Below are positions 14,860 to 22,962 of a stretch of 35,897 nt of DNA, one piece after another. A program made the translations under genes and the position numbers. The notes under the pieces are model-generated. The model saw only the letters and a program-made list of their open reading frames with translations, was not told the origin of the DNA and made no database searches. How positions within the stretch are numbered: position 1 is the stretch's first letter; the number at the start of each line of letters is the position of its first letter. This DNA comes from a virus, in IMG/VR virus record IMGVR_UViG_3300027736_000119, positions 1 to 35,897 of that record; one strand, 5' to 3'.

Positions 14860-15834
14860 TTATTTAACTTTTGTAACAGGAATACCGTTAATTGTGATAG
14901 TACCAGGAGTTGTCGTAGCTGGCTTAGCAGCAGGTGCAGCAGGAGGAGGAGCTCCAACAGCAGACGGAGGAGTAATTGTTACATTCCCTTTTCCAGTCCA
15001 AGGATCACGTAGTGCTTTTGCTTGTGCGTTAACTAACTCAGTATTAGCAAGTGCTGCTCCTTTGAGAGGCTTAGTAGGATCTAAACCAGCAGCTCTGAAC
15101 AACGATATAGCAGCTTCACGTTCAGCATTCCAGCGATCACCTTGTGTAAAATCGTTGCCAATTTTTTCTAAGTCTTTTTTATTCTTTTTAATTAGTACTT
15201 CAGTATTCTCAATATCAAGACCACGTTTTTTCTCTTCTTGTGCTTCTTTTGTTTTTTCTTTATCAGCTACTTTATACATAGACGAATAGCGACGGAAATC
15301 AGGATCAGAAGTTAAATCAAATTTCTTAGCAAAGTCTGCCATCTCTGCAGCAGTTGTAGGCACTGGAGTTGTTTCTTCGCTCCACCCTTTACGAGTAGCT
15401 TTCTGTAGAATACTAATCTTCAAAGGATCAGCAAAAGTGTCTACTGTCTCAGGATTATCTTTGATTGCTTTAATAGCATTAGCATATGTATCTGTCTCAG
15501 CTTTTTTAAACTTAACAAACTCTGCCAATGCTTGGGCTTTAGCATCAGGATACTGAGCAGGAAGTGCATCAGCAACAGCTTTGTAATACTCCGCAGTTCC
15601 TACTTGATATTGTGTGCCAATGTCATTCAGTACTTTAGAAATATCAGCTATCTTCTTATCTACTGGTGTCTCAGTTAATCCAAAAGCAGTTCCACCAATC
15701 TGAGCTAAAGCAATACCCATCTTCTCATAAGGAGAACTAGCTTGTGAATACAGATTAGACCACAGCTTTTGTTGCTGCATGGAGTATTCTGCAGGATCGA
15801 CTCCAAATAAACCTTTAGCGAATGTAGTTGCCAT
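14860..15834 (-). CDS. Probable internal virion protein (324 aa)
   Basis: A helical, Ala- and Lys-rich protein starting MATTFAKGLFGVDPAEYS. It has a coiled-coil-like middle (KEKTKEAQEEKKRGLDIENT) and a Pro/Ala linker (VGAPPPAAPAAKPATTTPG) before a short C-terminal beta motif. It sits between the large ejection protein and the next putative pilot protein. A role as core or ejection protein is inferred from position and composition. No enzyme motif is visible. Confidence 0.72.
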   Translation of the reverse strand: MATTFAKGLFGVDPAEYSMQQQKLWSNLYSQASSPYEKMGIALAQIGGTAFGLTETPVDKKIADISKVLNDIGTQYQVGTAEYYKAVADALPAQYPDAKAQALAEFVKFKKAETDTYANAIKAIKDNPETVDTFADPLKISILQKATRKGWSEETTPVPTTAAEMADFAKKFDLTSDPDFRRYSSMYKVADKEKTKEAQEEKKRGLDIENTEVLIKKNKKDLEKIGNDFTQGDRWNAEREAAISLFRAAGLDPTKPLKGAALANTELVNAQAKALRDPWTGKGNVTITPPSAVGAPPPAAPAAKPATTTPGTITINGIPVTKVK

Positions 15835-15842
15835 GATTGTCC

Positions 15843-16805
15843 TTATTCAGCAGTTGCAGGTCGTTTAGAACCACCATATACCTGAGCACCACCACTAATT
15901 AAACCACTCCAGAAGCTGGCATTAGCTTGATTCGCAGCAGCAGTTGCACCGTATTGTGTTTGTGCTCCTTGGATCTGACCACTAGTGTATAAATTAGCAG
16001 CAGCTTGAGCACCTGGCTGAGCAGCTTGACCTAATTGTAAGCCTAACTGATAAGGTTGCATACCCATTTGTTCTACTTGACCTGATGCTCCTAAGGTACT
16101 TAACAATGGTTGGAATGCCTGAGCATATGTTCCATATTGTGTGCCTAATAAATTAGCACCAGTACCAAATAAACCAGTACCGAAGGCAACACGCTGTTGT
16201 CCTGCTTGTTCAGCTTCAGCAGCTAATTCTAAATCTTGCCGAGCTAGTGCATTATAATATGCTTGCATCTCAGGATTAGCAGGAGCACGACCTGTACCAG
16301 TCTGAACTCCTAAGCCACCACGACCAGTAGCAAAGCCACGACTACGAAGACCAGCTAGTTGTTGTTCACGTAGAGGCTGGAGCAGAGCCTGACGTGATTG
16401 AATATATTGTTGAGCCGTTTCTTCAGGAGATGTAGCTAAATATTGCTGACCTAATTCAAATAATCTTTGAGACGCAGGAGCTAAAGGCTGTAAAGCTCCT
16501 CCAGCTTGTTCAGCATAGCGAAGAGAAGGATCAAGTTGACCGAACAAACGGTTTTGAATAGCTTGTAACTCAGGCGAAGGTGTATATCCTGCAGATGAGA
16601 TATAAGGAATCCCAGTAGCTGGGTCTACTTCTCTGGTAAACTGAGATGTACCAAACCGAGTAGTCATTCCTACTGGTCTAAATGCTGTAGCAGCAGCTCC
16701 TTCACGAGACGCTTGTCGTTGCTGTTCAGCAGCTTGCTCACCAGCTCTCCTAGTGCTGTCAGCTCCTGTAAATATATTGGCTACACTACTTACTAAACCG
16801 CCCAT
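15843..16805 (-). CDS. Probable DNA-ejection/pilot protein (320 aa)
   Basis: The N-terminus is glycine-rich and hydrophobic (MGGLVSSVANIFTG). A helical, Gln- and Ala-rich body follows (TRRAGEQAAEQQRQASREG) and the C-terminus is rich in Gly, Ala and Gln. The composition resembles podovirus ejection or pilot proteins that pass through the tail and insert in the membrane. AGGAG lies upstream of the ATG. The family assignment is by analogy and position, not by a diagnostic motif. Confidence 0.72.
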   Translation of the reverse strand: MGGLVSSVANIFTGADSTRRAGEQAAEQQRQASREGAAATAFRPVGMTTRFGTSQFTREVDPATGIPYISSAGYTPSPELQAIQNRLFGQLDPSLRYAEQAGGALQPLAPASQRLFELGQQYLATSPEETAQQYIQSRQALLQPLREQQLAGLRSRGFATGRGGLGVQTGTGRAPANPEMQAYYNALARQDLELAAEAEQAGQQRVAFGTGLFGTGANLLGTQYGTYAQAFQPLLSTLGASGQVEQMGMQPYQLGLQLGQAAQPGAQAAANLYTSGQIQGAQTQYGATAAANQANASFWSGLISGGAQVYGGSKRPATAE

Positions 16806-17089
16806 TATTTGCTCCTAGAGTATATATCATACTTCACGTTATTAAATACTGCTTTATCAATTTTCTTCCATCCTGTCGTTTCTCCAAACTTTGCAAGCTT
16901 TGTATCTGTTTCAGCTACTAATGCTACTAATGGAATACTTACTAAATATTGTAATAAATTTAAATCTTCTAAATACTTTACTTTTACTTCTGATGTCCAC
17001 TTTCTTATATCTGTATGAAACCACAACATCCCTTCAAATAATTCTAGAAACATTGTGTAGTCATCTCTTAAGACTACAGGTACTTTCAT
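16805..17089 (-). CDS. Unknown 94-aa protein between adhesin and internal proteins
   Basis: A compact soluble protein with a beta-like start (MKVPVVLRDDY), Trp-containing blocks (LWFHTDIRKWTSEVKV) and a hydrophobic stretch (LVSIPLVALVAE) too polar at its edges to be a sure membrane segment. Its stop overlaps the start of the next gene. Podoviruses with this gene order often carry one small protein at this point. I cannot name its function. Confidence 0.65.
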   Translation of the reverse strand: MKVPVVLRDDYTMFLELFEGMLWFHTDIRKWTSEVKVKYLEDLNLLQYLVSIPLVALVAETDTKLAKFGETTGWKKIDKAVFNNVKYDIYSRSK

Positions 17090-17090
17090 C

Positions 17091-17765
17091 TTAGGTCTTC
17101 ATAATAAACGCTAATGCGTAGTATGGAGGCAAGTTAGCATTTGTACCGCTAGATCCTTCTGTACTAATAGTAATTCCTGTTGTAACTGTGCTTGTGTCAG
17201 TTGTTGCGTATCCAGCAATACTAGTAGATCCACCGCCACCAGCAGCAGCACCACCAGTAGTTTGTTGAAATGTATGTTTATGTCCAGGATCAGTTAATGT
17301 ATGTGTGTGGCTTACATTAATAGCATCTTTAGAACCGCCAGATGTTGTATTGCTTCCAGTAACTGTGGAATATGCTACTCCAGCAGAATCGCTATGAGCA
17401 CCAATAACAAACTTATTACGAAGATCAGGAGTGCTATTAGAACCATTACAGAGAACCCATCCTGTAGGAATCGTAGCGATTGTACCAGACCACATCATAA
17501 TCATACCTGATGTAAATGCTGCTGATAAAGCTGTCTGTACAAAAGCAGTAGTAGCTACTTGTGTTGTATTCGTAGCAGCAGATGCAGTAGGTGCTGTAGG
17601 AGTGCCTGTTAAAGCAGGACTATTTAAGTCTGCCTTAGAAGAAATAGCAGAAGCTATAGCAGTTAACTCAGTGTCAATCTCTGTGCCTTTAACAATCTTT
17701 CCAGAGTTACCTGTAGGTAGAGTATCTTTTGCTGTAAAGTTAGTTGCTTTTGTATAGTTACTCAT
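17091..17765 (-). CDS. Tail-collar-domain adhesin / short tail fibre
   Basis: A 224-aa protein. The first 80 residues form an attachment segment (KATNFTAKDTLPTGNSGKI, EIDTELTAI). Then comes a phage tail-collar domain with the classic IPTGWVLCNGS and TPDLRNKFVIGA blocks, followed by paired histidines (SHTHTLTDPGHKHTF) that in T4 gp12-type tips bind metal ions. It ends NLPPYYALAFIMK, the usual collar-domain finish. It probably binds the host receptor or caps the tail tip. It follows the tail tubular B gene, separately from the main fibre cassette at 21309-25231. Confidence 0.9.
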   Translation of the reverse strand: MSNYTKATNFTAKDTLPTGNSGKIVKGTEIDTELTAIASAISSKADLNSPALTGTPTAPTASAATNTTQVATTAFVQTALSAAFTSGMIMMWSGTIATIPTGWVLCNGSNSTPDLRNKFVIGAHSDSAGVAYSTVTGSNTTSGGSKDAINVSHTHTLTDPGHKHTFQQTTGGAAAGGGGSTSIAGYATTDTSTVTTGITISTEGSSGTNANLPPYYALAFIMKT

Positions 17766-17774
17766 ATCAGTTCC

Positions 17775-19427
17775 TTAGATTAAAGTCTTTCCTTTTTTTA
17801 TTCCTACGTCAATCTTCTGAATAGACAGAGGATTACCATTAATATCTGCTTCTAAACCTAGTTGAAGTACAGTTCCTTGACCACCTGCATTAATGGAGAA
17901 GCGATCTAAAACAATACCTGAGGTATATTCAGCAATGTTGTACTCTGTAGATCCTGGTATAGTATCAACCGTAGAATTATTATACTCATATATTACAGCA
18001 GGGTCTAAAAGATAAGTAGTAGCTTGATAGCCTTCACTATAATCAAAACCCCACTTAATAGCTACTGACTGGTTAGTACCTCCAATCAATACCCAGCCAA
18101 TCTTCTTTAATAACTTTAACGAAGTAGCAGCATCAAAATCAAAGTAATTAGTATAATACTGTAAACGATATGAAGAAGTGTTGTCAGCATGTCCAAAGTA
18201 TTTACCAATATAACCAGGTTTACCTATAAATAAATTTCTATCTTGTGTTACGCAGAAAGCCTTAGGTTCAATACTATCCCAAATAGTTACACGCATTGCC
18301 CCATCTTGTAGTGCAGCTCTGGTGTCAAAGCAATATACAAACTTAGTAGCAGGAAGCGTTAATAAATAAATAGCATCACGCTCAAAATAGATACTCTTAA
18401 TCTTAGTTAGGTCTGTCTCAGAAGCTACTGCTGCCATTAAGTCATCACGAACATTCTTAGAGATATCACGCATTGGTAGCGACTTCTCTTGGATTACTCG
18501 TTGTAGACTGCGAACTCCTGCGTCAGACAAGAATATTACATCTGTACCTAAACTCTGAACTGAATCACGAGCAATACATCCTACGTTGTTTAATACTTCT
18601 ACTAATGTTAACCCACCAGTATCTAATGGATTAGCGTAGATAGCTGTGTTCTTCTTACCAAAGAATATAATATATCCATTATGTGCTGCAGCAGCGACTA
18701 CAGGGTCGCCATTCGGTAATACTTCTTGTAAGTTTAAGTAACCAGCAGAACCATTCTGAAAATCTGTACCAGCTAATAAGTCACTGAAATAAACTGTCTG
18801 TGTATCTCCACTGATACCACCACACCAGATCCTACCATAAGCAGATAATACCCAGCTAGGCATGAATGTTGAAGTAGTATGATTAGAAGGTAACGTAGCA
18901 GCATCTCCTACACGCTGATAACCAAATGTACCACTATCATGTGAATTAAAAGGATTACCAGAAACAGGTAACTCATGATACACTAGCATGGGATGAGCAG
19001 CTTGTGCCATATACACATGAGGCTGGAAGTCGCTCACATCGCCATAAGATAGAGCAGCACCTTGCCAATCATTAGCAGTAATTGTATATGTTGCATTACC
19101 ACTGTTAGTAGTATTACGTACTGTCTTAGTAGTCATCGTAGTTGTGCCTACGAATAACTTATTATTACCAGCACTCAATACATCTGTGCCACCACCAGTG
19201 ACTACTTCAAAGATAAACTCTACTGGATTACCAGAACCTAAGTCTGTATTAACTGCAGAGTTTACTGGTGTCCATCCACGACGAGCACCGATACGACCAT
19301 ACTTATCAATCACACAGTTCTGTGCCTTCAGAGCATATCCCGAAGACAACGTAACACTACTCTCCTGAGTGTTTAATCCGTAGAATCCAGGAGCTGCTAC
19401 TGAAGCTGTTTGTAGTGGACTAGCCAT
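17775..19427 (-). CDS. Tail tubular protein B-like (nozzle) protein
   Basis: A 550-aa beta-rich protein with blocks typical of podovirus nozzle proteins: PGFYGLNTQES near the start, KAQNCVIDKYGRIGARRGWT, and ICG- and YFSD-type repeats with FGKKNTAIYANP and DVIFLSDAGVRSL in the middle. It should form the distal tail tube beneath the adaptor. The start is placed at the ATG whose first base is 19427, because it overlaps the upstream TAA as TAATG, a junction used repeatedly in this genome. A GTG at 19442 would add five residues. Confidence 0.9.
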   Translation of the reverse strand: MASPLQTASVAAPGFYGLNTQESSVTLSSGYALKAQNCVIDKYGRIGARRGWTPVNSAVNTDLGSGNPVEFIFEVVTGGGTDVLSAGNNKLFVGTTTMTTKTVRNTTNSGNATYTITANDWQGAALSYGDVSDFQPHVYMAQAAHPMLVYHELPVSGNPFNSHDSGTFGYQRVGDAATLPSNHTTSTFMPSWVLSAYGRIWCGGISGDTQTVYFSDLLAGTDFQNGSAGYLNLQEVLPNGDPVVAAAAHNGYIIFFGKKNTAIYANPLDTGGLTLVEVLNNVGCIARDSVQSLGTDVIFLSDAGVRSLQRVIQEKSLPMRDISKNVRDDLMAAVASETDLTKIKSIYFERDAIYLLTLPATKFVYCFDTRAALQDGAMRVTIWDSIEPKAFCVTQDRNLFIGKPGYIGKYFGHADNTSSYRLQYYTNYFDFDAATSLKLLKKIGWVLIGGTNQSVAIKWGFDYSEGYQATTYLLDPAVIYEYNNSTVDTIPGSTEYNIAEYTSGIVLDRFSINAGGQGTVLQLGLEADINGNPLSIQKIDVGIKKGKTLI

Positions 19428-20074
19428 TAGTTCCAGACCCACTCTTGTTCTTCTAAATACCGCCCTGATTCGAGTGCTATAGCGTCTGCTAGGCTTTGTT
19501 TCATTAACTGATATGTCTCCCCCGCCTGAACTCCTCCGTCCTCACCACGCTCTGCCTGAGCCCTTGCAAGAGCACCTAGGATTACAGGCTCTTCAGGTAC
19601 TAGTAAAGTATCAGCGTTAACTGCTAAGGGTACTTGTGGTTTAATAATGTTAAAGCGAAGGTTATAAGCACCGTTAGGAATAGGATATAAGTCTACCTGA
19701 GTATCTCCGTTAGAGTTAGTACCGTTAAAGTTATAGTATGCAGGAGACCCCTTCTGAGGAGTGGTCATTAAGAACTGCTGATCCATCCATTTAGTAGAGG
19801 CTAGTTCTACGAAAGAATTCTGAGTATCGTTAATAACATCGATAACCCTAAACCTTTGACCTGAGCCTACTAAGACATAGTTAAACACATCGGCTGTAGT
19901 GGTAGCAGATAAGGTATCAGACAAAGCATTCCAGTTGTAGGAGTCTTCTACGACCCTCTTAGAATCATTGACATATCTAGCAATCAATTTTACATAGGCA
20001 TTATCAGAGACCGAGGAAGCCTCAGGCTCACGAAGCCGTATCAGTACGTCATTTACTAGTTGAATGTAGTTCAT
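19427..20074 (-). CDS. Tail tubular protein A-like (head-tail adaptor)
   Basis: A 215-aa helical protein starting MNYIQLVNDVLIRLREPEA, the typical opening of podovirus gp11/gp4-like adaptors. A beta region follows (FRVIDVINDTQNSFVEL), then YYNFNGTNSNGDTQVDLYPI, and C-terminal helices ending in EEQEWVWN. It should join the portal to the nozzle. A strong promoter lies so close that its -10 box ends only eight bases before the ATG, which suggests a leaderless or nearly leaderless message from that promoter. Confidence 0.9.
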   Translation of the reverse strand: MNYIQLVNDVLIRLREPEASSVSDNAYVKLIARYVNDSKRVVEDSYNWNALSDTLSATTTADVFNYVLVGSGQRFRVIDVINDTQNSFVELASTKWMDQQFLMTTPQKGSPAYYNFNGTNSNGDTQVDLYPIPNGAYNLRFNIIKPQVPLAVNADTLLVPEEPVILGALARAQAERGEDGGVQAGETYQLMKQSLADAIALESGRYLEEQEWVWN

Positions 20075-20082
20075 ATCTCTAT

Positions 20083-20111
20083 ATTATACCATAAAATTGA
20101 TTAAAAGTCAA
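20083..20111 (-). promoter_or_regulatory. Late promoter for the tail tubular genes
   Basis: On the minus strand: TTGACT (20106-20111), a 17-base spacer and a perfect TATAAT (20083-20088) with TGG before it (extended -10). The core TATGGTATAATATA is shared exactly with the promoter at 27731-27759 and nearly with that at 31816-31844. Transcription should start about 20076, practically at the ATG of the adaptor gene. Confidence 0.88.
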
Positions 20112-20115
20112 TACC

Positions 20116-20385
20116 CTACCACTTAACTTTATCAGCCCAGTACGCAGCAGAAAGCTTACCTTTAGCAATATTCGCAGCATGTCGAGCTTTGAAGCTCTTC
20201 TGTCTAGCCTTCTCTGCTGGTGTCTTAGGGTTTGAACCTGCTCCGCTTACACCTTGTTGACCAAATCTAATTAACTTCTCCGTATCTCCAGACTTAGCCA
20301 ATACAGCATGGGATTTAGTAGGATGTCCTGGAGTACGCTTAGGCTTATTATAGCCTGAGAATGTTTCTTTACCCTTCTTAATCAT
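20116..20385 (-). CDS. Small basic phage protein (89 aa)
   Basis: Highly basic, Gly- and Lys-rich and probably poorly structured at the start (KGKETFSGYNKPKRTPGHP), followed by LIRFGQQGVSGAG and a helical, basic end (KARQKSFKARHAANIAKGK, then YWADKVKW). Proteins with these blocks recur in podovirus and cyanophage virion clusters. I do not know a proven function. It may bind DNA or decorate the virion. Its start overlaps the previous gene by four bases. Confidence 0.8.
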   Translation of the reverse strand: MIKKGKETFSGYNKPKRTPGHPTKSHAVLAKSGDTEKLIRFGQQGVSGAGSNPKTPAEKARQKSFKARHAANIAKGKLSAAYWADKVKW

Positions 20386-20534
20386 TTCTTCTTAGCTGTC
20401 TTAGCAGCTTCCTTAAAAGCTTTAGCAGTAGGAGCACCTTTAGCCCCTACCTTACGCATCTTCTCGCCTGATCCTGCAGCGATACGACGACGCTTTGCTG
20501 CGATATTGGCATACAAGCCAGGCTTAGTAGCCAC
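20382..20534 (-). CDS. Small lysine/alanine-rich protein (50 aa)
   Basis: Starts at a GTG (20534) and begins ATKPGLYANIAAKRRRIAAG. It continues with a Gly/Lys-rich centre (SGEKMRKVGAKG) and an Ala/Lys helix ending in AKKK. The composition is strongly basic, like a small histone-like or DNA-condensing peptide. It overlaps both neighbours and uses a different frame from the protein encoded just upstream. Many podophages have a similar peptide in the virion cluster; its function is not established. Confidence 0.78.
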   Translation of the reverse strand: MATKPGLYANIAAKRRRIAAGSGEKMRKVGAKGAPTAKAFKEAAKTAKKK

Positions 20535-20658
20535 GCATAGCTCCCATCTTCTTCATGGGCTTAGCAACTACTTTAGCACCAGTCTTCTTAGCATACTGCT
20601 TAGCTTGCTTCTTACCCTTAGTTGTATAGGGGAACTTCTTCTCTTTTACCATTGGCAT
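20524..20658 (-). CDS. Small lysine-rich protein (44 aa)
   Basis: A 44-codon frame starting MPMVKEKKFPYTTKGKKQAK and ending KPMKKMGAMRGY. It is strongly basic with no hydrophobic core, so probably a nucleic-acid or virion-surface binder. Its 3' end overlaps the next gene by 11 bases. It is one of three consecutive tiny basic genes that gene callers with a 60-codon limit would miss. Confidence 0.72.
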   Translation of the reverse strand: MPMVKEKKFPYTTKGKKQAKQYAKKTGAKVVAKPMKKMGAMRGY

Positions 20659-20659
20659 A

Positions 20660-20803
20660 TTACTTACCTTTCTTTTTGGGTTTAGGAACTTTAGCTGTTT
20701 GTAATGCGATTGCTATTGCTTGCTTCTGAGGACGACCTTCTTTAACCATCTTAGAGATGTTCTTACTGATTGTCTTCTGTGATTTACCTTTAGCGAGTGG
20801 CAT
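20660..20803 (-). CDS. Small basic protein (47 aa)
   Basis: Starts [20 protein letters not shown] and continues [20 protein letters not shown] to a lysine-rich end. This pattern is widespread in phage genomes as a tiny conserved protein of unknown role. The context (virion arm, first of three basic peptides) suggests a virion component or DNA-binding peptide. Confidence 0.78.
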   Translation of the reverse strand: MPLAKGKSQKTISKNISKMVKEGRPQKQAIAIALQTAKVPKPKKKGK

Positions 20804-20812
20804 TATTTCTCC

Positions 20813-21163
20813 TTAGTTAAACTGTTGTACGGTACTGCGTTGTTCTATCTCAAATGATGCTATGATTGTGGTGGTTGAGCCTGTTTCTGAGAGAGCCCTA
20901 AGCTCATCTCCTTCATCCATCATGAAGTAGAAACCACTATCTAGGATTAAGAAATTCTTTGATGTTAAGTTATATTGATATAATATCTCTATTGATACGT
21001 TGGCACTAGCATCATACCAATACACAGTAATATGTTTAGCAGAAGTACTGTGATTACTTACCAGTATATTAGTAGCCTTTGCTAAGTTACGAGTAGGAAC
21101 AGTAAAGAGAGTAGTCAGCGTATTCGCTGTTAAGTTCTTTCCTATGGAATGTATAATACTCAT
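20813..21163 (-). CDS. Probable virion beta-sandwich protein (116 aa)
   Basis: Beta-rich, with a pattern typical of small decoration or fibre-associated domains: TLTTLFTVPTRNLAKATNIL, then NHSTSAKHITVYWYDAS, and the C-terminal TTTIIASFEIEQRSTVQQF. The start overlaps the previous gene (ATGA). No enzymatic residues stand out. It lies between the fibre cassette and the tail tubular genes, so a structural role in the tail is likely but unproven. Confidence 0.72.
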   Translation of the reverse strand: MSIIHSIGKNLTANTLTTLFTVPTRNLAKATNILVSNHSTSAKHITVYWYDASANVSIEILYQYNLTSKNFLILDSGFYFMMDEGDELRALSETGSTTTIIASFEIEQRSTVQQFN

Positions 21164-21312
21164 TTAAGTACCAAGGTTAGTAGTGTTACAATAATGAACC
21201 CAGCAGTGCCTATAAGAATCTGTTCTAGTCTCTTTAGTCTAGCGTGTATCTGTTCGTATCGAACCTTACAGACTTCTTCATGGCTTAGGAGTTTTAATTC
21301 TGCTTCAGTCAT
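21160..21312 (-). CDS. Small C-terminally anchored membrane protein (50 aa)
   Basis: The ATG at 21312 overlaps the stop of the preceding gene (ATGA). A short acidic/basic helix (VRYEQIHARLKRLEQ) is followed by one membrane segment (ILIGTAGFIIVTLLTLVL). A tail-anchored peptide in the late arm could be a second holin, a pinholin or a lysis modulator, though it is far from the lysis genes. Starts further upstream in the same frame would overlap the previous gene and are not needed. Confidence 0.65.
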   Translation of the reverse strand: MTEAELKLLSHEEVCKVRYEQIHARLKRLEQILIGTAGFIIVTLLTLVLK

Positions 21313-21566
21313 TTGGGATATTTCGCTTTCACAGTTAAACAATCGGCAATATATTTATCAATCTGTGCTTGGTCACCCTTTACTACGCCATCAATGTAAT
21401 CAGTAATGGGTGGGTATTCTGCGGCTCGTTTAGCAATATAAGCATGAGCATCTACATAAGACTGAACTGCATCTTTATCGTATGCGACTTCGTTGCCGTC
21501 TGCATCATAAGCAATATTTCCTAATGTTCTAACGACTTGTGGATATAGTTTTCTTAAAGCATCCAT
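21309..21566 (-). CDS. Fibre-cassette accessory protein (85 aa), paralogue of 22962-23228
   Basis: Starts MDALRKLYPQVVRTLG and ends in a helical block closing with VKAKYPK. It shares the N-terminal KLYPQVV, the AEYP/SEYP centre and the KYPK end with the protein encoded at 22962-23228. The pattern resembles XkdW-type tail accessory proteins. Each copy follows a fibre gene, which suggests a fibre-assembly or fibre-attached role. The start is coupled by TAATG. Confidence 0.75.
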   Translation of the reverse strand: MDALRKLYPQVVRTLGNIAYDADGNEVAYDKDAVQSYVDAHAYIAKRAAEYPPITDYIDGVVKGDQAQIDKYIADCLTVKAKYPK

Positions 21567-22132
21567 TATGCGGCTACCTCATAAACAGTTAAAGCAGAAG
21601 TAAAAGAACCAGCGTAAGTATCTCCGTTAGCATTATACGAAGCTGGAGAATAGTTTAAATAAAATGTTTGACCTGATTGAGCCATCCATTGTACTTTATA
21701 TGTAATTGCAGATGAAGTTGCAGGGGAATCTAAAAACTGCATTGTTACATTAGTTCCGTGGCTTGTATTAAAACCACCAGTTGCAGTTCCAAAGTTAGCA
21801 CCAGAACCCGAAGCAGCAGTTGAACGACCTATTGTAGTTCCGTTCCTCACAAAATTAAACGCAGCAGTTGTGCTTGCTGTACTTACTCCTAAAAATCCAG
21901 TAAACACTAATAAAAACTGACTGGTGCTTGCTGTTGGTGTAATAGTTACACTAATTCCTGTGTCAGCCATGGAGTTTGTAGATGTTGAAGCAGTAGATGT
22001 AAGTTGATATTGTTTAACTTGCAACACAGAGCCAGTAGGCAGGTTTGCTCTTGCTACATTTTGAGCAGAACTAATACCGCCACTAGCGTTTAAGCCAGTT
22101 ATTGTTCCATCGCCTGATAATGTAATGGGCAT
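21566..22132 (-). CDS. Distal tail-fibre/adhesin protein (188 aa)
   Basis: A Ser/Thr/Gly-rich, beta-rich protein with fibre-like composition. The opening MPITLSGDGTITGLNASGG and the later NVARANLPTGSVLQV are typical of phage fibre-tip modules. It shares a domain with the protein at 23225-23758: a TSTASTSTNS-type stretch, SVTITPTAS, and FLDSPATSSAITYKVQW near the end. It is probably an interchangeable receptor-binding module. Coupled by TAATG on both sides. Confidence 0.8.
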   Translation of the reverse strand: MPITLSGDGTITGLNASGGISSAQNVARANLPTGSVLQVKQYQLTSTASTSTNSMADTGISVTITPTASTSQFLLVFTGFLGVSTASTTAAFNFVRNGTTIGRSTAASGSGANFGTATGGFNTSHGTNVTMQFLDSPATSSAITYKVQWMAQSGQTFYLNYSPASYNANGDTYAGSFTSALTVYEVAA

Positions 22133-22461
22133 TATGCGACTCCTAATAGTGCTTTAACTTCATCAGCAGTCAAGCCAAGTGCAGTTAGTTTAGATAGTGC
22201 TGATTCTTTAGCGGTTATTTCTGCTTGTTGTTTAGCAATAATTTCAGCTTTTTTAGTTGCGTCTACTGTAACAACACCATTGTTTAATACCCAAGCATTA
22301 AAATAATTTGCATCATCACCCTGTGGTAACGCAGATTCATCAACAATCATTGCACCTGCTGGGCAATCTTTAGCCAATACTTCTTCAATAGAAATCTCAC
22401 CTGTAGGAGTGCATACTGAAACTCCGCCATTAGAATTTGTAAATATAATTACTTGTGACAT
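22132..22461 (-). CDS. Fibre-associated chaperone-like protein (109 aa)
   Basis: Beta-like opening VIIFTNSNGGVSVCTPTGEI, then SIEEVLAKDCPAGAMIVDES, and a helical Lys/Ala-rich C-terminus with a final LTADEVKALLG. Small proteins with this opening commonly accompany phage tail-fibre genes and may help fibre folding or assembly. It lies between two fibre modules. Function is inferred. Confidence 0.72.
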   Translation of the reverse strand: MSQVIIFTNSNGGVSVCTPTGEISIEEVLAKDCPAGAMIVDESALPQGDDANYFNAWVLNNGVVTVDATKKAEIIAKQQAEITAKESALSKLTALGLTADEVKALLGVA

Positions 22462-22464
22462 GAT

Positions 22465-22962
22465 TTATGCTCCAAAAAATACTACACTAAATACAGAACC
22501 GCTATCTTGTGCAGAACCAGCAGTAGTATAAGAACCAAATCTACAAGAAGTTGTAGTGTTAGAAGAACTTGCACCACCAGCTAAAATATTAATAAAATTT
22601 GATGTTGCACCTACAGAACTACCAGCTATTACATAGTTTGCACTTGATAATGCAGTAGTAAAGTTAGCTGTGTAATCACCAGTTCCGTTTCTTGTAATAG
22701 ATGAAACATTAAATGTAGCTAAAGTTGCCCCTGTAGAAGCTGTAAAGCTGACCCATGCTTTAGCAATACCAGTCATTCCGTTCTGTGTTGCAAGAACACC
22801 AGTTGGTGTGTTTAAAGTAGTTACTGTAGCAGTAGGAATTGTTGCTCCGCTTGAATTAACAGTCAGCTTAGTCGTTCCATTGTTTTGTAACTCAATTATT
22901 CCACTTGTATCAGCACTCTGAACCAGCCCTGTAGATGTGCTTGCATTTAATGTAACAGCCAT
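22465..22962 (-). CDS. Tail-fibre module protein (165 aa)
   Basis: Fibre-type composition, with the opening LNASTSTGLVQSADTSGIIE and then NNGTTKLTVNSSGATIPTA, a pattern typical of phage fibre-shaft-to-head transitions. It ends in SGSVFSVVFFGA. It is one of three separate small fibre proteins downstream of the long fibre. Start coupled to the previous gene by TAATG. Confidence 0.8.
   Translation of the reverse strand: MAVTLNASTSTGLVQSADTSGIIELQNNGTTKLTVNSSGATIPTATVTTLNTPTGVLATQNGMTGIAKAWVSFTASTGATLATFNVSSITRNGTGDYTANFTTALSSANYVIAGSSVGATSNFINILAGGASSSNTTTSCRFGSYTTAGSAQDSGSVFSVVFFGA

Noticed and set aside
12549-15289. Several plus-strand frames of 70-150 codons opposite the ejection-protein genes
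   Set aside because: They are antisense shadows with Ser/Ala/Leu-rich low-complexity products and no ribosome sites, against clear minus-strand genes.
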